NCBI GenBank assembly: GCA_019237205.1
Contig: JAFAHO010000193.1
Coordinates: forward strand, 1-45,512
DNA: 45,512 nt
DNA from: Hyphomicrobiales bacterium
GTDB lineage: Bacteria > Pseudomonadota > Alphaproteobacteria > Rhizobiales > Beijerinckiaceae
Reading direction: 5' to 3'
Within the stretch, counting starts at the first letter, position 1; each line of letters starts with the position of its first letter. Both the position numbers and the translations under genes were made by a program. Below, piece after piece: positions 1 to 8,548 of the stretch. The notes beneath the pieces were generated by a model. The model was not told the origin of the DNA, searched no databases, and worked only from the letters and a program-made list of their open reading frames with translations.

Positions 1-2
1 GC

Positions 3-113
3 CCCGCGACCTCGGTCCCGGAAATTCCGCCGCCAGCGATGCTGCTGATCGGCTTCGCCGGATTGGCGCTCATCGGCAGCCGCCGCCTTCGGAGGTCGGC
101 GCGCCTCGGATAG
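3..113 (+). CDS. C-terminal tail of a PEP-CTERM-like exported protein (partial)
   Basis: The reading frame from base 3 to the TAG at 111-113 encodes 36 residues that enter the window already in progress. They read as a textbook C-terminal sorting signal: a VPEI motif (PEP-like), a Pro-rich turn, a hydrophobic stretch of about 14 residues (MLLIGFAGLALIG), then a basic cluster (SRRLRRSARLG). In PEP-CTERM/exosortase systems this tripartite tail holds a secreted protein in the inner membrane until an EpsH-type exosortase processes it. The body of the protein is outside the window, so its function is unknown. A plain C-terminal membrane anchor is the alternative. Confidence 0.7.
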   Translation, partial: PATSVPEIPPPAMLLIGFAGLALIGSRRLRRSARLG

Positions 114-267
114 GGCGGCGCGACAGTCCCGCGACCGCGGCGGCGCGCGGCGGATGACGTGAAAAGCGCGCGCCCTCGTCGCAATTCCATCAAGAACCCG
201 TTGGCGGGACGCGGCTTTCCGCGATAGGGTGACGCGTTGCGAGGGGGGTCAAGAGGGTCGATTGTCA

Positions 268-813
268 ATGCAAAAGTTCTTCGTCCGCCTGACGGCTTCG
301 GCCGCGATCCTGATAAGCGCCGCGCTCGCCGGTTCGTGCGCCGCAAACGCCGAGAGCGTGATGAGCGTCTGCGCGGGCCAGTGGAAGCAGGCCCAGGCGG
401 CGGGAACCACCGGCGGCGAAACCTGGCCGCAGTTCCTGGCGCAGTGCAAGACGCGACAGAGCGGGGCCGCGCAGCCGTCGTCGGCGTCGATCGCGCCGGC
501 CCCGGCGCCAGCGCCCGCCCCCGCGCCTGCCCAGTCGGGCTCGCTTTTCCCGTGGTGGCAGCCTGCGGCTCCCGCCCAGACCGCGGCTCCCGCCCCCACC
601 GGCGCAGGCCAGTTCAGCACCGAGGCGGAGGCGCGCTATCGCTGTCCGACAGACAAGGTCGTCTGGGTCAACACCAAGTCGCGCATCTACCATTATCAGG
701 GCGCGCACAATTACGGGCGCACCAAAGAGGGCGCGTATATGTGCGAGGCGGACGCCAAGGCCGCGGGCGACCGCGCGGCGCGCAGCATCTTCAACAAGCG
801 CCACACGGGCTGA
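268..813 (+). CDS. Small periplasmic protein with Pro/Ala linker, function unknown
   Basis: A secreted protein of 181 residues. The chosen ATG (268) begins a clean signal peptide (MQKFFVRLTASAAILISAAL, likely cut after AANA); an upstream in-frame GTG at 229 would add 13 residues ahead of it and is less likely. Two small conserved-looking parts flank a long Ala-Pro linker (roughly residues 75-120). The N-terminal part has the C..W..A.AAGTTGGETWPQF..QCK pattern common in Rhizobiales periplasmic proteins. The C-terminal part reads YRCPTDKVVWVNTKSRIYHYQG followed by GRTKEGAYMCEADAKAAG; this module is common in Rhizobiales hypothetical proteins. It stands alone between the PEP-CTERM tail and the TusA gene. 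No biochemical role can be assigned. Confidence 0.8.
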   Translation: MQKFFVRLTASAAILISAALAGSCAANAESVMSVCAGQWKQAQAAGTTGGETWPQFLAQCKTRQSGAAQPSSASIAPAPAPAPAPAPAQSGSLFPWWQPAAPAQTAAPAPTGAGQFSTEAEARYRCPTDKVVWVNTKSRIYHYQGAHNYGRTKEGAYMCEADAKAAGDRAARSIFNKRHTG

Positions 814-934
814 GCGTCCCCGCCCGATCCTCGCCTCGCGAGCCGTTCGAGCACAATCTCGATCGGCGTCCGCGAACGCGAAACCGGCTTCGGCGAAAAC
901 CGCGGCGATCGGCGCATTCGATCAATGGCGAGCA

Positions 935-1180
935 ATGACCACCGAGGCGGTCCATCCGACCATGCTCGATCTCAAGGGCCTGAAATGTCCCCTGCCGGCG
1001 CTGCGCACGCTCAAAGCGCTGAGGGCGATGGCGCCGGGAGCGACGCTGATCGTCGAATGCACCGATCCGATGTCAGCAATCGACGTGCCCCATTGCGTCC
1101 GCGAGAACGGCGACACGCTCGAAAGCCGGAGCGAAGACGGCGGCGTGCTGCGATTCCGCATCCGTCGGAACGCCGCATGA
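935..1180 (+). CDS. tusA: TusA/SirA-family sulfur carrier protein
   Basis: This 81-residue cytosolic protein has the family's beta-alpha-beta fold start (LDLKGLKCPLPALRTLKAL) with the CPxP motif at residues 20-23. The Cys carries the persulfide that TusA-family proteins pass from a cysteine desulfurase to acceptors in tRNA thiolation, molybdenum cofactor or other sulfur pathways. Length is normal for the family (75-85 residues). Its 3' end is 17 nt from the convergent end of mobA; that pairing suggests, but does not prove, a molybdenum-cofactor link. The paralogue-rich family means the true acceptor is uncertain. Confidence 0.85.
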   Translation: MTTEAVHPTMLDLKGLKCPLPALRTLKALRAMAPGATLIVECTDPMSAIDVPHCVRENGDTLESRSEDGGVLRFRIRRNAA

Positions 1181-1197
1181 CGCATCGCCGCGTCGCT

Positions 1198-1842
1198 TTA
1201 CAACGCGCCGCCGCGCCCGGTTGACGCGCCGCGCAGAACGGCTTCGGCGTACGCGAGGTCCTCGGGCGAGTTGACATTGAAAAACGGATCGAGTGGCGCG
1301 TTGGGCCATTCGACGACCGCCACTCGGAAGCACTGAAGGACGCTTTCCATCTTGCGTAGGCCCTGGCTCACGAGCACGCGGCGAAGTTCGCCCGCAAGCG
1401 AGACCGGCCATAGCGCGGCGGCGTGATGGACGCGTCCGCCCGATGCGGCGACGACGATCTCGGCGCCCGACCCCCGCTGCGCGTCATGCAGCCTTGCGAC
1501 GAAATCAATTGGCGCGAAAGGCGTGTCGGCGGGGAGACTCACCGCGTGCGTGAGATGCGGCGCGTTTCGGGCGCAATGCTCGAGGCCGGCGATCACACCC
1601 GCGAGCGGCCCGGCGGAGCTCGGCGGATCGTCGGGGACGACGGGCAGATCGAAGGCCTGAAAGCGCGTGAGGTCGCCGTTCGCGCTGAGCGCCAGCGCGG
1701 CGCATTGCGGACGAAGCCGGTCGATCGCGTGAGCCAGCATCGGCCGGCCGGCGAGCACGATGAGCCCCTTGTCGGCGCCGCGCATGCGCCGCGCGAGCCC
1801 GCCATTCAAGATGAGGCCGAGGGTCAGATCCTTGTCGGTCAT
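1198..1842 (-). CDS. mobA: Molybdenum cofactor guanylyltransferase MobA
   Basis: MobA transfers GMP from GTP to molybdopterin-Mo to form the bis-MGD cofactor used by DMSO-reductase-family enzymes; it acts in the cytosol. The 214-residue protein begins TDKDLTLGLILNGG, then RRMRGADKGLI, the nucleotide-binding loop of this nucleotidyltransferase family (usual form LAGG..RMGG.DK). It continues with GRPMLAHAIDRL, and PVVPDD....GPLAGVIAGL near residues 69-86, all typical of MobA. FFNVNSPEDL near the end is the family's C-terminal NvNtpeDl motif. The ATG at 1842 is clear. It diverges from putA across a 142-bp gap. Confidence 0.9.
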   Translation of the reverse strand: MTDKDLTLGLILNGGLARRMRGADKGLIVLAGRPMLAHAIDRLRPQCAALALSANGDLTRFQAFDLPVVPDDPPSSAGPLAGVIAGLEHCARNAPHLTHAVSLPADTPFAPIDFVARLHDAQRGSGAEIVVAASGGRVHHAAALWPVSLAGELRRVLVSQGLRKMESVLQCFRVAVVEWPNAPLDPFFNVNSPEDLAYAEAVLRGASTGRGGAL

Positions 1843-1912
1843 CGCGTCTCAGCCGGGCCATATCCCCGGCATTCGGTCAAGGCGCGGCGATGGGCCTTCG
1901 CCCGGTCGCTTT

Positions 1913-1949
1913 TTGACATAGGCAGCAGTCATTCGACTAAATAGAGTCG
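1913..1949 (+). promoter_or_regulatory. Candidate putA promoter with overlapping inverted repeat
   Basis: TTGACA at 1913-1918 is followed by CTAAAT at 1937-1942 with an 18-nt spacer, a good sigma-70-type pair 43 nt ahead of the putA start. The -10 sits inside a small inverted repeat, CGACT (1934-1938) and AGTCG (1945-1949), which could be an operator. Promoter call is by eye; no start site is known. Confidence 0.45.
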
Positions 1950-1984
1950 GCTGGCCTAGTCCCTAGGAGCCCCGAGGAGCCCCC

Positions 1985-4900
1985 ATGAGCAACCCCTTCG
2001 CCGCACTGCGCCCGGAGATTGTCGCGCAATCTCCGCGCCGCGCGGCGATCACCGCGGCCTACCGGCGGCCTGAGCCCGAATGCGTGATCCCTCTCCTCGA
2101 ACAGGCGTCGATCACGCCCGATGAGGCCGAGCGCGTCGAGGCGCTGGCCCGCCGCCTCGTCACGCGGCTCCGCGCCAAGACGCGCTCGAGCGGCGTCGAG
2201 GGTCTCATCCATGAATATTCCCTCTCGAGCCAGGAGGGCGTCGCGCTGATGTGCCTCGCCGAGGCGCTCCTGCGAATTCCCGACGCTGCGACCCGCGACG
2301 CGCTCATCCGCGACAAGCTGTCGCCCGGCGACTGGCGCGCCCATGTCGGGCACAGCCCGTCGCTCTTCGTCAACGCCGCGACCTGGGGCCTCGTCCTGAC
2401 CGGGCGGCTGGTCGCGACCAGCAGCGAGCAGACTTTAGGAGCCGCGCTGACCCGGCTCATCGCGCGCAGCGGCGAACCGATCATCCGCAAAGGGGTCGAC
2501 GTCGCCATGCGGCTCATGGGCGAGCAGTTCGTCACCGGCCGCACGATCGAGGAAGCGATCAATGCGAGCCGCGAGCGCGAGGCGCGCGGCTTCACTTTCT
2601 CGTACGACATGCTGGGCGAAGCGGCGACGACCGCCGGCGATGCGGCCCGCTACCTCGCCGAGTACGAACGCGCTGTCCACGCAATCGGCAAGGCGTCGCA
2701 CAAGCGCGGCATCTACGAGGGGCCGGGCATCTCGATCAAGCTCTCGGCGCTGCATCCGCGCTTCAGCCGGATCAAGCGAGCGCGCGTCATGGGCGAGCTT
2801 CTGCCGCGCATCAAGCATCTGGCGGCGCTGGCCAAATCCTACGACATCGGCTTCAACATCGACGCCGAGGAGGCCGACCGGCTCGACCTGTCGCTCGATC
2901 TCTTGGAGACGCTCTGCCTCGACTCCGAACTCGCGGGCTGGAACGGTCTCGGCTTCGTCATCCAGGCATATGGCAAGCGCTGCCCGTTCGTTGTCGACTG
3001 GCTGGTCGACCTCGCGCGCCGCTCGCAGCGCCGGCTGATGGTGCGCCTCGTCAAGGGCGCCTATTGGGATTCGGAGATCAAGCGCGCGCAACTCGACGGC
3101 CTCGAAGGCTTCCCCGTCTTCACCCGCAAGGTGCACAGCGACGTCTGCTATCTCGCCTGCGCCCGACAACTGCTGGCTTCGCCCGACGCGGTCTATCCGC
3201 AATTCGCCACCCATAACGCGCAGACGCTGGCCTCGGTCCTGACCATGGCGGGCCCAAACTTCTACCGTGGGCAATACGAATTCCAGTGCCTGCACGGTAT
3301 GGGCGAGCCGCTCTACGAGGAGGTGGTCGGGCGCGACAAGCTCGACCGGCCCTGCCGCGTCTATGCGCCGGTCGGCTCGCACGAGACGCTGCTCGCCTAT
3401 CTCGTGCGCCGTCTGCTCGAGAACGGCGCGAACTCCTCGTTCGTCAACCGCGTCGCCGACGCGAGCGTGAGCGTGGACGAACTCGTCGCCGATCCAGTAA
3501 CGCTCGCGCTGGCAATTCGCCCGCTCGGCGCCCCGCACGAGAAGATCGCGGCGCCCCGCGACCTCTATGGAGACGAGCGGGCGAACTCGCAGGGGCTCGA
3601 CTTTTCCAACGAGCGGCGCCTCGCAGACCTCGCCGATCGACTGGAGGCGACGGCCCGGGAGGTGCGCCGGGCCTTCCCGCCCGGCGCTGCGCCGGACGAG
3701 AAGGGCGAGCCAGTCCGCAATCCCGCCGATCACTCCGACATCGTCGGGCGTACGCGTCACGCGCGCCCGAACGAGATCGCGGCGGCGATCGACGCCGCTA
3801 CGGCGGCGGCGCCGGCATGGGGCGCGGTTCCGCCCAACGAGCGCGCAGCGATCCTTCGCCGCGCGGCCGATAGACTCGAGGCGCAGGCCGACGATCTCAT
3901 CGGCCTCATCGTGCGCGAGGCCGGCAAGTCCTACGCCAATGCGGTCGCCGAAGTGCGCGAGGCGGTCGACTTCCTGCGCTACTACGCCTCGGAAGCGGCG
4001 CGGACGCTGAGCCCAGGTTCGCCCGCCCCGCTCGGCGTTGTCGCCTGCATCAGCCCATGGAATTTTCCGCTCGCGATCTTCACCGGCCAGGTCGCCGCGG
4101 CGCTCGCGGCCGGAAACGCCGTCATAGCCAAGCCCGCAGAGGAGACCCCGCTGATCGCGGCCGAGGCGGTCCGTGCGCTGCACGAAGCGGGCGTTCCAAC
4201 AGAAGCGCTCGCGCTCTTGCCCGGCGCTGGCGAAGTCGGCGCGGCGCTGGTCGCCGCGCACCAAGTGCAGGGCGTCGTCTTCACCGGCTCGACTCCCGTT
4301 GCGCGCCTCATCGAGAAAGAGCTCGCCGGGCGTCTCACCCGGGCCGGCGCGCCGGTCCCGCTCATTGCGGAAACGGGGGGCTTGAACGCGATGGTGGTCG
4401 ACTCTTCGGCGTTGCCCGAGCAGGTCGCTGGCGACGTGATGTCCTCAGCCTTCGATTCGGCCGGCCAACGCTGCTCGGCGTTGCGAATCCTCTGTCTTCA
4501 GGACGACGTCGCCGACCGCATGCTCGAGATGCTGAAGGGCGCGATGGCGGAGCTTGAAGTCGGCGATCCGCGTAGGCTCTCGACGGACGTCGGCCCGGTC
4601 ATCACTGCCGAGGCGCGCGATACGATCAGGGAGCATGTCGAGGCGATGTGGGGCCGCGGCTTCCCGGTGACGCAGGCAAACCTCGGCGCGGCGCACGCGC
4701 GCGGAAACTTCCTCGCGCCGGCGATGATCGAGGTCAATAAAGTCGCCGACGTCGAGCGCGAGGTGTTCGGCCCGGTGCTGCATGTGCTGCGCTACAGGCG
4801 CGGGGCGCTCGACGCGCTGATCGATTCGATCAACGCCGCCGGCTATGGCCTCACCTTCGGCCTGCACACGCGCATCGACGAGACGATCGGACGAGTGGTC

Positions 4901-5644
4901 GAGCGGATCGAGGCCGGCAACATCTACGTCAACCGCAACATCATTGGCGCGACGGTCGGCGTGCAGCCGTTCGGCGGCTCGCGGCTCTCGGGCACGGGGC
5001 CGAAGGCGGGCGGCCCGCTTTATCTGTCGCGGCTGGTGACCGAGCCGCCGCCAGCCGCGCTCGAAGGCCTCGAGGGCGCCGTCGGCGCGCTTGGGGCGCT
5101 GCGCATCTATATCGACTGGCTCCGGACCGCCGGTCACCCCGTGGAAGCCGAACGCTGCGTCGGCATGATGTCGCGCTCGCCGCTCGGCGCGCGCGTCGAA
5201 CTCAAGGGGCCGGTCGGCGAGCGCAACGTCTATGCGCTGCGCCCCCGCGGCCGGATCGCAGCGGTTGCGACCAGCCAGAGCGCAGGGCTCATTCAGATCG
5301 GCGCGATTCTCGCGACCGGCAACGACGCGATCGTGAGCCCAGGCGAAGCGCTGGCGCTGAAAGCCCTGCCGCCGGAACTCGCCCACCGGGTCACTATGCA
5401 CTTCTACCCGCTGGAATGCCCCGCGCTCGCCGGCGTCCTGTTCGAGGGCGAGGCGGATGCGCTCGCCGCCGCCATGCGCCATCTCGCCGACCGCCCCGGC
5501 CCGATCGTCCGCCCGCAGGCCCTCACGCCCGCGCGCCTCGTCGCCGGCGAGGACTACAACCTCGCCGATCTGGTCGATGAATGCGCGATCGCCACCAACA
5601 TCGCCGCAGCCGGCGGGAACGCGAGCCTGATGGCGATTGGGTAG
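1985..5644 (+). CDS. putA: Bifunctional proline dehydrogenase / glutamate-semialdehyde dehydrogenase PutA
   Basis: PutA oxidises proline to pyrroline-5-carboxylate with FAD, then to glutamate with NAD+, channelling the intermediate. The 1219-residue chain has no N-terminal ribbon-helix-helix domain, so it should not be a DNA-binding repressor. Residues about 190-490 form the PRODH barrel (SIKLSALHPRF, RLMVRLVKGAYWDSEIKRAQ, FATHNAQT). Residues about 560-1020 form the aldehyde dehydrogenase, with general-base Glu796 in AETGG and catalytic Cys830 in AGQRCSALR. About 190 further residues make the extra C-terminal ALDH-like domain of type-B PutA, as in the rhizobial enzyme of similar length. GAGG and AGGAG ribosome-binding sequences precede the ATG. 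No putR regulator adjoins it; only 1 nt separates its stop from the convergent tetR gene. Confidence 0.97.
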   Translation: MSNPFAALRPEIVAQSPRRAAITAAYRRPEPECVIPLLEQASITPDEAERVEALARRLVTRLRAKTRSSGVEGLIHEYSLSSQEGVALMCLAEALLRIPDAATRDALIRDKLSPGDWRAHVGHSPSLFVNAATWGLVLTGRLVATSSEQTLGAALTRLIARSGEPIIRKGVDVAMRLMGEQFVTGRTIEEAINASREREARGFTFSYDMLGEAATTAGDAARYLAEYERAVHAIGKASHKRGIYEGPGISIKLSALHPRFSRIKRARVMGELLPRIKHLAALAKSYDIGFNIDAEEADRLDLSLDLLETLCLDSELAGWNGLGFVIQAYGKRCPFVVDWLVDLARRSQRRLMVRLVKGAYWDSEIKRAQLDGLEGFPVFTRKVHSDVCYLACARQLLASPDAVYPQFATHNAQTLASVLTMAGPNFYRGQYEFQCLHGMGEPLYEEVVGRDKLDRPCRVYAPVGSHETLLAYLVRRLLENGANSSFVNRVADASVSVDELVADPVTLALAIRPLGAPHEKIAAPRDLYGDERANSQGLDFSNERRLADLADRLEATAREVRRAFPPGAAPDEKGEPVRNPADHSDIVGRTRHARPNEIAAAIDAATAAAPAWGAVPPNERAAILRRAADRLEAQADDLIGLIVREAGKSYANAVAEVREAVDFLRYYASEAARTLSPGSPAPLGVVACISPWNFPLAIFTGQVAAALAAGNAVIAKPAEETPLIAAEAVRALHEAGVPTEALALLPGAGEVGAALVAAHQVQGVVFTGSTPVARLIEKELAGRLTRAGAPVPLIAETGGLNAMVVDSSALPEQVAGDVMSSAFDSAGQRCSALRILCLQDDVADRMLEMLKGAMAELEVGDPRRLSTDVGPVITAEARDTIREHVEAMWGRGFPVTQANLGAAHARGNFLAPAMIEVNKVADVEREVFGPVLHVLRYRRGALDALIDSINAAGYGLTFGLHTRIDETIGRVVERIEAGNIYVNRNIIGATVGVQPFGGSRLSGTGPKAGGPLYLSRLVTEPPPAALEGLEGAVGALGALRIYIDWLRTAGHPVEAERCVGMMSRSPLGARVELKGPVGERNVYALRPRGRIAAVATSQSAGLIQIGAILATGNDAIVSPGEALALKALPPELAHRVTMHFYPLECPALAGVLFEGEADALAAAMRHLADRPGPIVRPQALTPARLVAGEDYNLADLVDECAIATNIAAAGGNASLMAIG

Positions 5645-5645
5645 T

Positions 5646-6341
5646 TCATGAACCGTCGCGGCCAGACAAGTCAGGCGCTCGCAGACGCGGTTTTTCCAGT
5701 ATCCGGCTGTCAGACGCAGGCGCGCGCATCTCGCGCAGATAGCCACGCGCCATCGCGTGCATGTGCGTGCGGATCGTTTCCTTGTCGACGACAGTGTCCA
5801 TGAACGCGGCTTGCAACATCGACGTGCAGGCCATCACGAGGAAGACGGCGAGGGGTTCGAGGTCATCGCGGCCGATTTCGGGGCAGCTTCTCAACACATG
5901 GGCGACAAGGACGGCCCCTTTGGCGGCCGAGGCGCGCACGAGTTCCGCGCCGCCGACCTCGACCAGCGGTTCGTGCATCGCCCGCGAGACCTCGAGCCGC
6001 TTCCACTTCGCCGCAATGAAGGCGTCGACCAGCCCCGCAGCGGTTTCGTCGAGCGAGCGCCCCTGTAGCGCCCGGCACTCCGTTTCGATCGAAGCGGACA
6101 TCTCCGCAAGATAGCGTTCGAGCACGGCTCTTATGAGCGCCTGTCGGTTCGGGAAATATTGATAGAGCGTGCCGACCGACACGCCTGCCCGCTCGGCGAC
6201 GCAACTCGTCGTCAGTTTGCTGTAGCCGACCAAGAGCAAAACCTGAATGCTCGCCTCGAAGATGGCGAGAACGGTTGCTTCGGACCGGGCCTGAACCGGT
6301 TTTTTTCTTGGCCTCAGCGAGCCCTGCGCGCTTGCGGTCAC
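5646..6341 (-). CDS. TetR-family transcriptional regulator
   Basis: 231 residues with an N-terminal TetR helix-turn-helix at about residues 20-65: ATVLAIFEAS, then VAERAGVSVGTLYQYFPNRQ, the family's recognition-helix signature. The remaining helices form the ligand and dimer domain. The start used is a GTG at 6341. It lies back to back with the SDR gene starting at 6421, an 80-bp shared promoter region, so it most likely represses that oxidoreductase and itself; this is inferred from layout. Ligand unknown. It converges on putA with a 1-nt gap. Confidence 0.9.
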   Translation of the reverse strand: MTASAQGSLRPRKKPVQARSEATVLAIFEASIQVLLLVGYSKLTTSCVAERAGVSVGTLYQYFPNRQALIRAVLERYLAEMSASIETECRALQGRSLDETAAGLVDAFIAAKWKRLEVSRAMHEPLVEVGGAELVRASAAKGAVLVAHVLRSCPEIGRDDLEPLAVFLVMACTSMLQAAFMDTVVDKETIRTHMHAMARGYLREMRAPASDSRILEKPRLRAPDLSGRDGS

Positions 6342-6420
6342 GAATGCGAATTCCCGGAACCTGAAGAAACGCTCATATTAGCTGCGAACTGCGAAGCGAC
6401 AACCGAAAGTGAGGTTCGCG

Positions 6421-7287
6421 ATGCAAGCCAACTCGGATGGGGCATGGATTCTGGTCACCGGGGCGACAGCGGGGATCGGCAAAGCGCTGGTCGCGCGAGT
6501 GGCGACGGACGGCCGCAACGTCATCGCGGCGGCGCGGGATCCCGCCCGGGTGCGCATCCCGAACGGACCGGGCCGCGTGGAAGCGGTGCGGCTCGATTTC
6601 GAGGAGCCGTCGACCATCGAGGCCGCGGCCGGCGACGTCGCCCGCATTGCCGGCGCCGCTGGCCTTGCCGGCCTCGTCAATATGGCGGGGATCATCGTCG
6701 AGGGGCCGCTCGAAGCGATCCCGACGCAGGCGCTCCGCCGACAGTTCGAGGTGAATGTTATCGGCCCCGTCGCACTGACCCAGGCGGTGCTGCCGATGCT
6801 GGCGAAAGCGCGCGGCGCGATCGTCAATATCGGCGCGGTTTCCGCTCATCTGACGCCGCCGTTCTACGGGCCGATCGCCGCGTCGAAGGCGGCGCTCGCC
6901 TCGCTCAACGACGCGATGAGGCTGGAATTCGCGCAATTCGGAATCAGGGTGTTCCTGATCGAGCCGGGCGCGATGAAGACGGGCATTTTCGCGACGGCCA
7001 AGGCAGCGAGAGACGTGTGGCTTGCCGACCGGCCCGACCTCGAACGGCGCTATCGGCCCGCCTTCGCTGCGATGGAGCGCGCCTTCGAGAAATCTGGCGC
7101 CGACGATCCCGAGGTCGTCGTCACGGCGGTCATCGCGGTTCTGTCAGGCCGCCGCGCCAGGCTGAGGACGGTCGTCGGCAAGGGAGCCGGCGCTTTTGTG
7201 CTCGCATCGCGTCTTCCGATCCGCCTGCGCGACCGGCTGGTGAAGTCGGCGCTCGGCCTGAGCGAAGCTCTCAGGCCTGCCAACTGA
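6421..7287 (+). CDS. SDR-family NAD(P)-dependent oxidoreductase with altered active site
   Basis: A 288-residue classical short-chain dehydrogenase. The cofactor loop TGATAGIGKAL lies near residue 13 and the NMAGI segment follows (usual NNAG). The active-site Ser lies in NIGAVSAH. The usual Tyr-x3-Lys is odd: the sequence reads FYGPIAASKAAL, so the Lys is present but the residue four before it is Ile (codon ATC), with the only Tyr three residues further upstream. Some SDR relatives have GP-x-AASK here, so this may be a subfamily trait rather than damage. ATG 6421 with GAGG six bases ahead is preferred over GTG 6409. Probably regulated by the divergent TetR protein. Substrate unknown. Confidence 0.88.
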   Translation: MQANSDGAWILVTGATAGIGKALVARVATDGRNVIAAARDPARVRIPNGPGRVEAVRLDFEEPSTIEAAAGDVARIAGAAGLAGLVNMAGIIVEGPLEAIPTQALRRQFEVNVIGPVALTQAVLPMLAKARGAIVNIGAVSAHLTPPFYGPIAASKAALASLNDAMRLEFAQFGIRVFLIEPGAMKTGIFATAKAARDVWLADRPDLERRYRPAFAAMERAFEKSGADDPEVVVTAVIAVLSGRRARLRTVVGKGAGAFVLASRLPIRLRDRLVKSALGLSEALRPAN

Positions 7288-7346
7288 GGGTGTCGGCGCA
7301 GGCAAGTCATCGGCGAAGCCGATAGTCGATTGCGGGGCGCCGCCAC

Positions 7347-7544
7347 TCACGGGCTGACGATATTGACGCAGTTGCGTTGGCCGGTATCGAGACAGCGCTG
7401 GAACCGTGGACTGTGTTCCAGGGCGCTGAAAGCCCAGTAAGCGAGAAGCGTGAGGAGAAGAACGAACGCCAGAACGATTAGATTGACGAACGAAGGATGC
7501 TCGTCGCGGCCGTTATCCTCGCTGCCAGACGGTGGAACGCTCAT
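7347..7544 (-). CDS. Small single-pass membrane protein, function unknown
   Basis: 65 residues from an ATG at 7544. A polar, acidic N-terminus (SGSEDNGRDEH) leads to one strong membrane helix (about residues 19-41, VNLIVLAFVLLLTLLAYWAFSAL). A short tail with two cysteines (RCLDTGQRNCVNIV) follows and would face the periplasm by the positive-inside rule, though that rule is weak here. No recognisable family and no operon partner. Composition (one clean helix, ATG start, no overlap with another gene) supports a real gene. Confidence 0.5.
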   Translation of the reverse strand: MSVPPSGSEDNGRDEHPSFVNLIVLAFVLLLTLLAYWAFSALEHSPRFQRCLDTGQRNCVNIVSP

Positions 7545-7635
7545 AGCCTAAAGCAATCTATGCCCTCCCCATGTTATTTTGATGATGCGAACAGTCGTAG
7601 ACACGAAGCCAGACGTGAGCGACTGGCGCTTTGGC

Positions 7636-8390
7636 TCAAGGGGTGAGACGAGCCGCCGCTAGCGCGGCCTTGGCTTCCCCCCAAAGACGGAGGGTCATCT
7701 GTCCGGCGTCCTCTTCGCGGGCGAGCGCGGCAGCCTGTCCAGCCCATAGCGGCGAATATTCGCCAGATCCGCGTTTCTCGTGATAGGCGCGAAGCGGAGC
7801 GATGGCTCCCGTTGCAAGCGGAGACTCGGGCGCGAGCTCGTTCATTGCTCCATGCTCGCGCATGAAACGGTTCAAGGTCCCTCTCGAATTTTGACCAGCG
7901 GCAAGGAGATCCAGGTTCATGACCCAGGTTTTATCTTGTCTTGGCGCCGAACCGGGCAGCGTCATCCGCCGAACGAAGAATTTGCTCTTTTATCGCAAAA
8001 GAGATTTGACCCACGGTGTCGGGGGGGCGACTCCCTTACAAACCGATGATATCTTTCATTCGTGACAGGTTAGACTTTCCCATGGCCACATACAACACCA
8101 TCATAATGTATGATTTCCACAACAAGTTGCAAAAAAAGGCGCCTGAGCGACTGAAAAACCTCGAGCGGCTGCAGATTCTCATCTACTCCGCCACAATTCC
8201 CGCCGGCGCGGCCGCCGATCGACTTGGGGCCTCGACTTGCATCCCGATCCGTTCGCCATTCCCGCGAATGTCTGCTTTAGGCTGCCCGTTTATGTCCCGG
8301 CTCAAGAACGTCGCGCGGTGGCCCCGGCCTCGGCGCCCTCAGCGATGACCGCGTCGACGCCTCGGTCCTCCAGCCATTTGCGCTTCGGCG
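7636..8390 (-). pseudogene. Decayed nitronate monooxygenase (2-nitropropane dioxygenase family)
   Basis: Two separated pieces of one minus-strand gene are visible. The upstream piece (about 8290-8375) encodes WLEDRGVDAVIAEGAEAG and, after a one-base frameshift at about 8319-8326, GHRATFLSRDI. Joined, this is the family's GxDAVIAxGxEAGGHRG FMN/substrate motif. A weak in-frame APAGIVAE before a TAG may be the remains of the following IAAGGI motif. The downstream piece (7636-7930) encodes the usual C-terminus: NRFMREHGAMNELAPESPL, then GSGEYSPLWAGQ. About 300 bases in between are AT-richer and carry no matching sequence, and the N-terminus is gone. The enzyme would have oxidised nitroalkanes or propionate 3-nitronate with FMN. 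Bases 8391-8548 upstream hold nothing I can assign. Confidence 0.75.
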
Positions 8391-8548
8391 ACCCGTAGTC
8401 GCGATCTTGCTGCGTTTCCGCTACCTGTCGCGATCCAGCATCCGCGCCGGTCGTTGACGACGTCGCTCCCACGGGGCTGCTGAAGGTCGAGATCGAGGAC
8501 CTCGACGCCGGACAACGGATAGCGTCCGCTCGGCTCCCACCCCCGTAC

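Noticed and set aside
475-600. Tandem repeat array
   Set aside because: The repeated GCCCCG-type bases are just the Ala-Pro linker of the periplasmic protein, not an independent repeat.
2435-4264. 609-codon minus-strand open frame inside putA
   Set aside because: A typical high-GC antisense shadow of a real gene; composition is Arg/Asp-rich without domains.
7985-8003. CTCTTTT/AAAAGAG inverted repeat as a terminator
   Set aside because: The stem is AT-rich with no U-tract placed for either neighbouring gene; kept only as part of the AT-rich insert description.
8016-8348. 110-codon plus-strand open frame
   Set aside because: Its second half is antisense to the nitronate monooxygenase remnant, it has no convincing ribosome-binding site, and no recognisable protein character.
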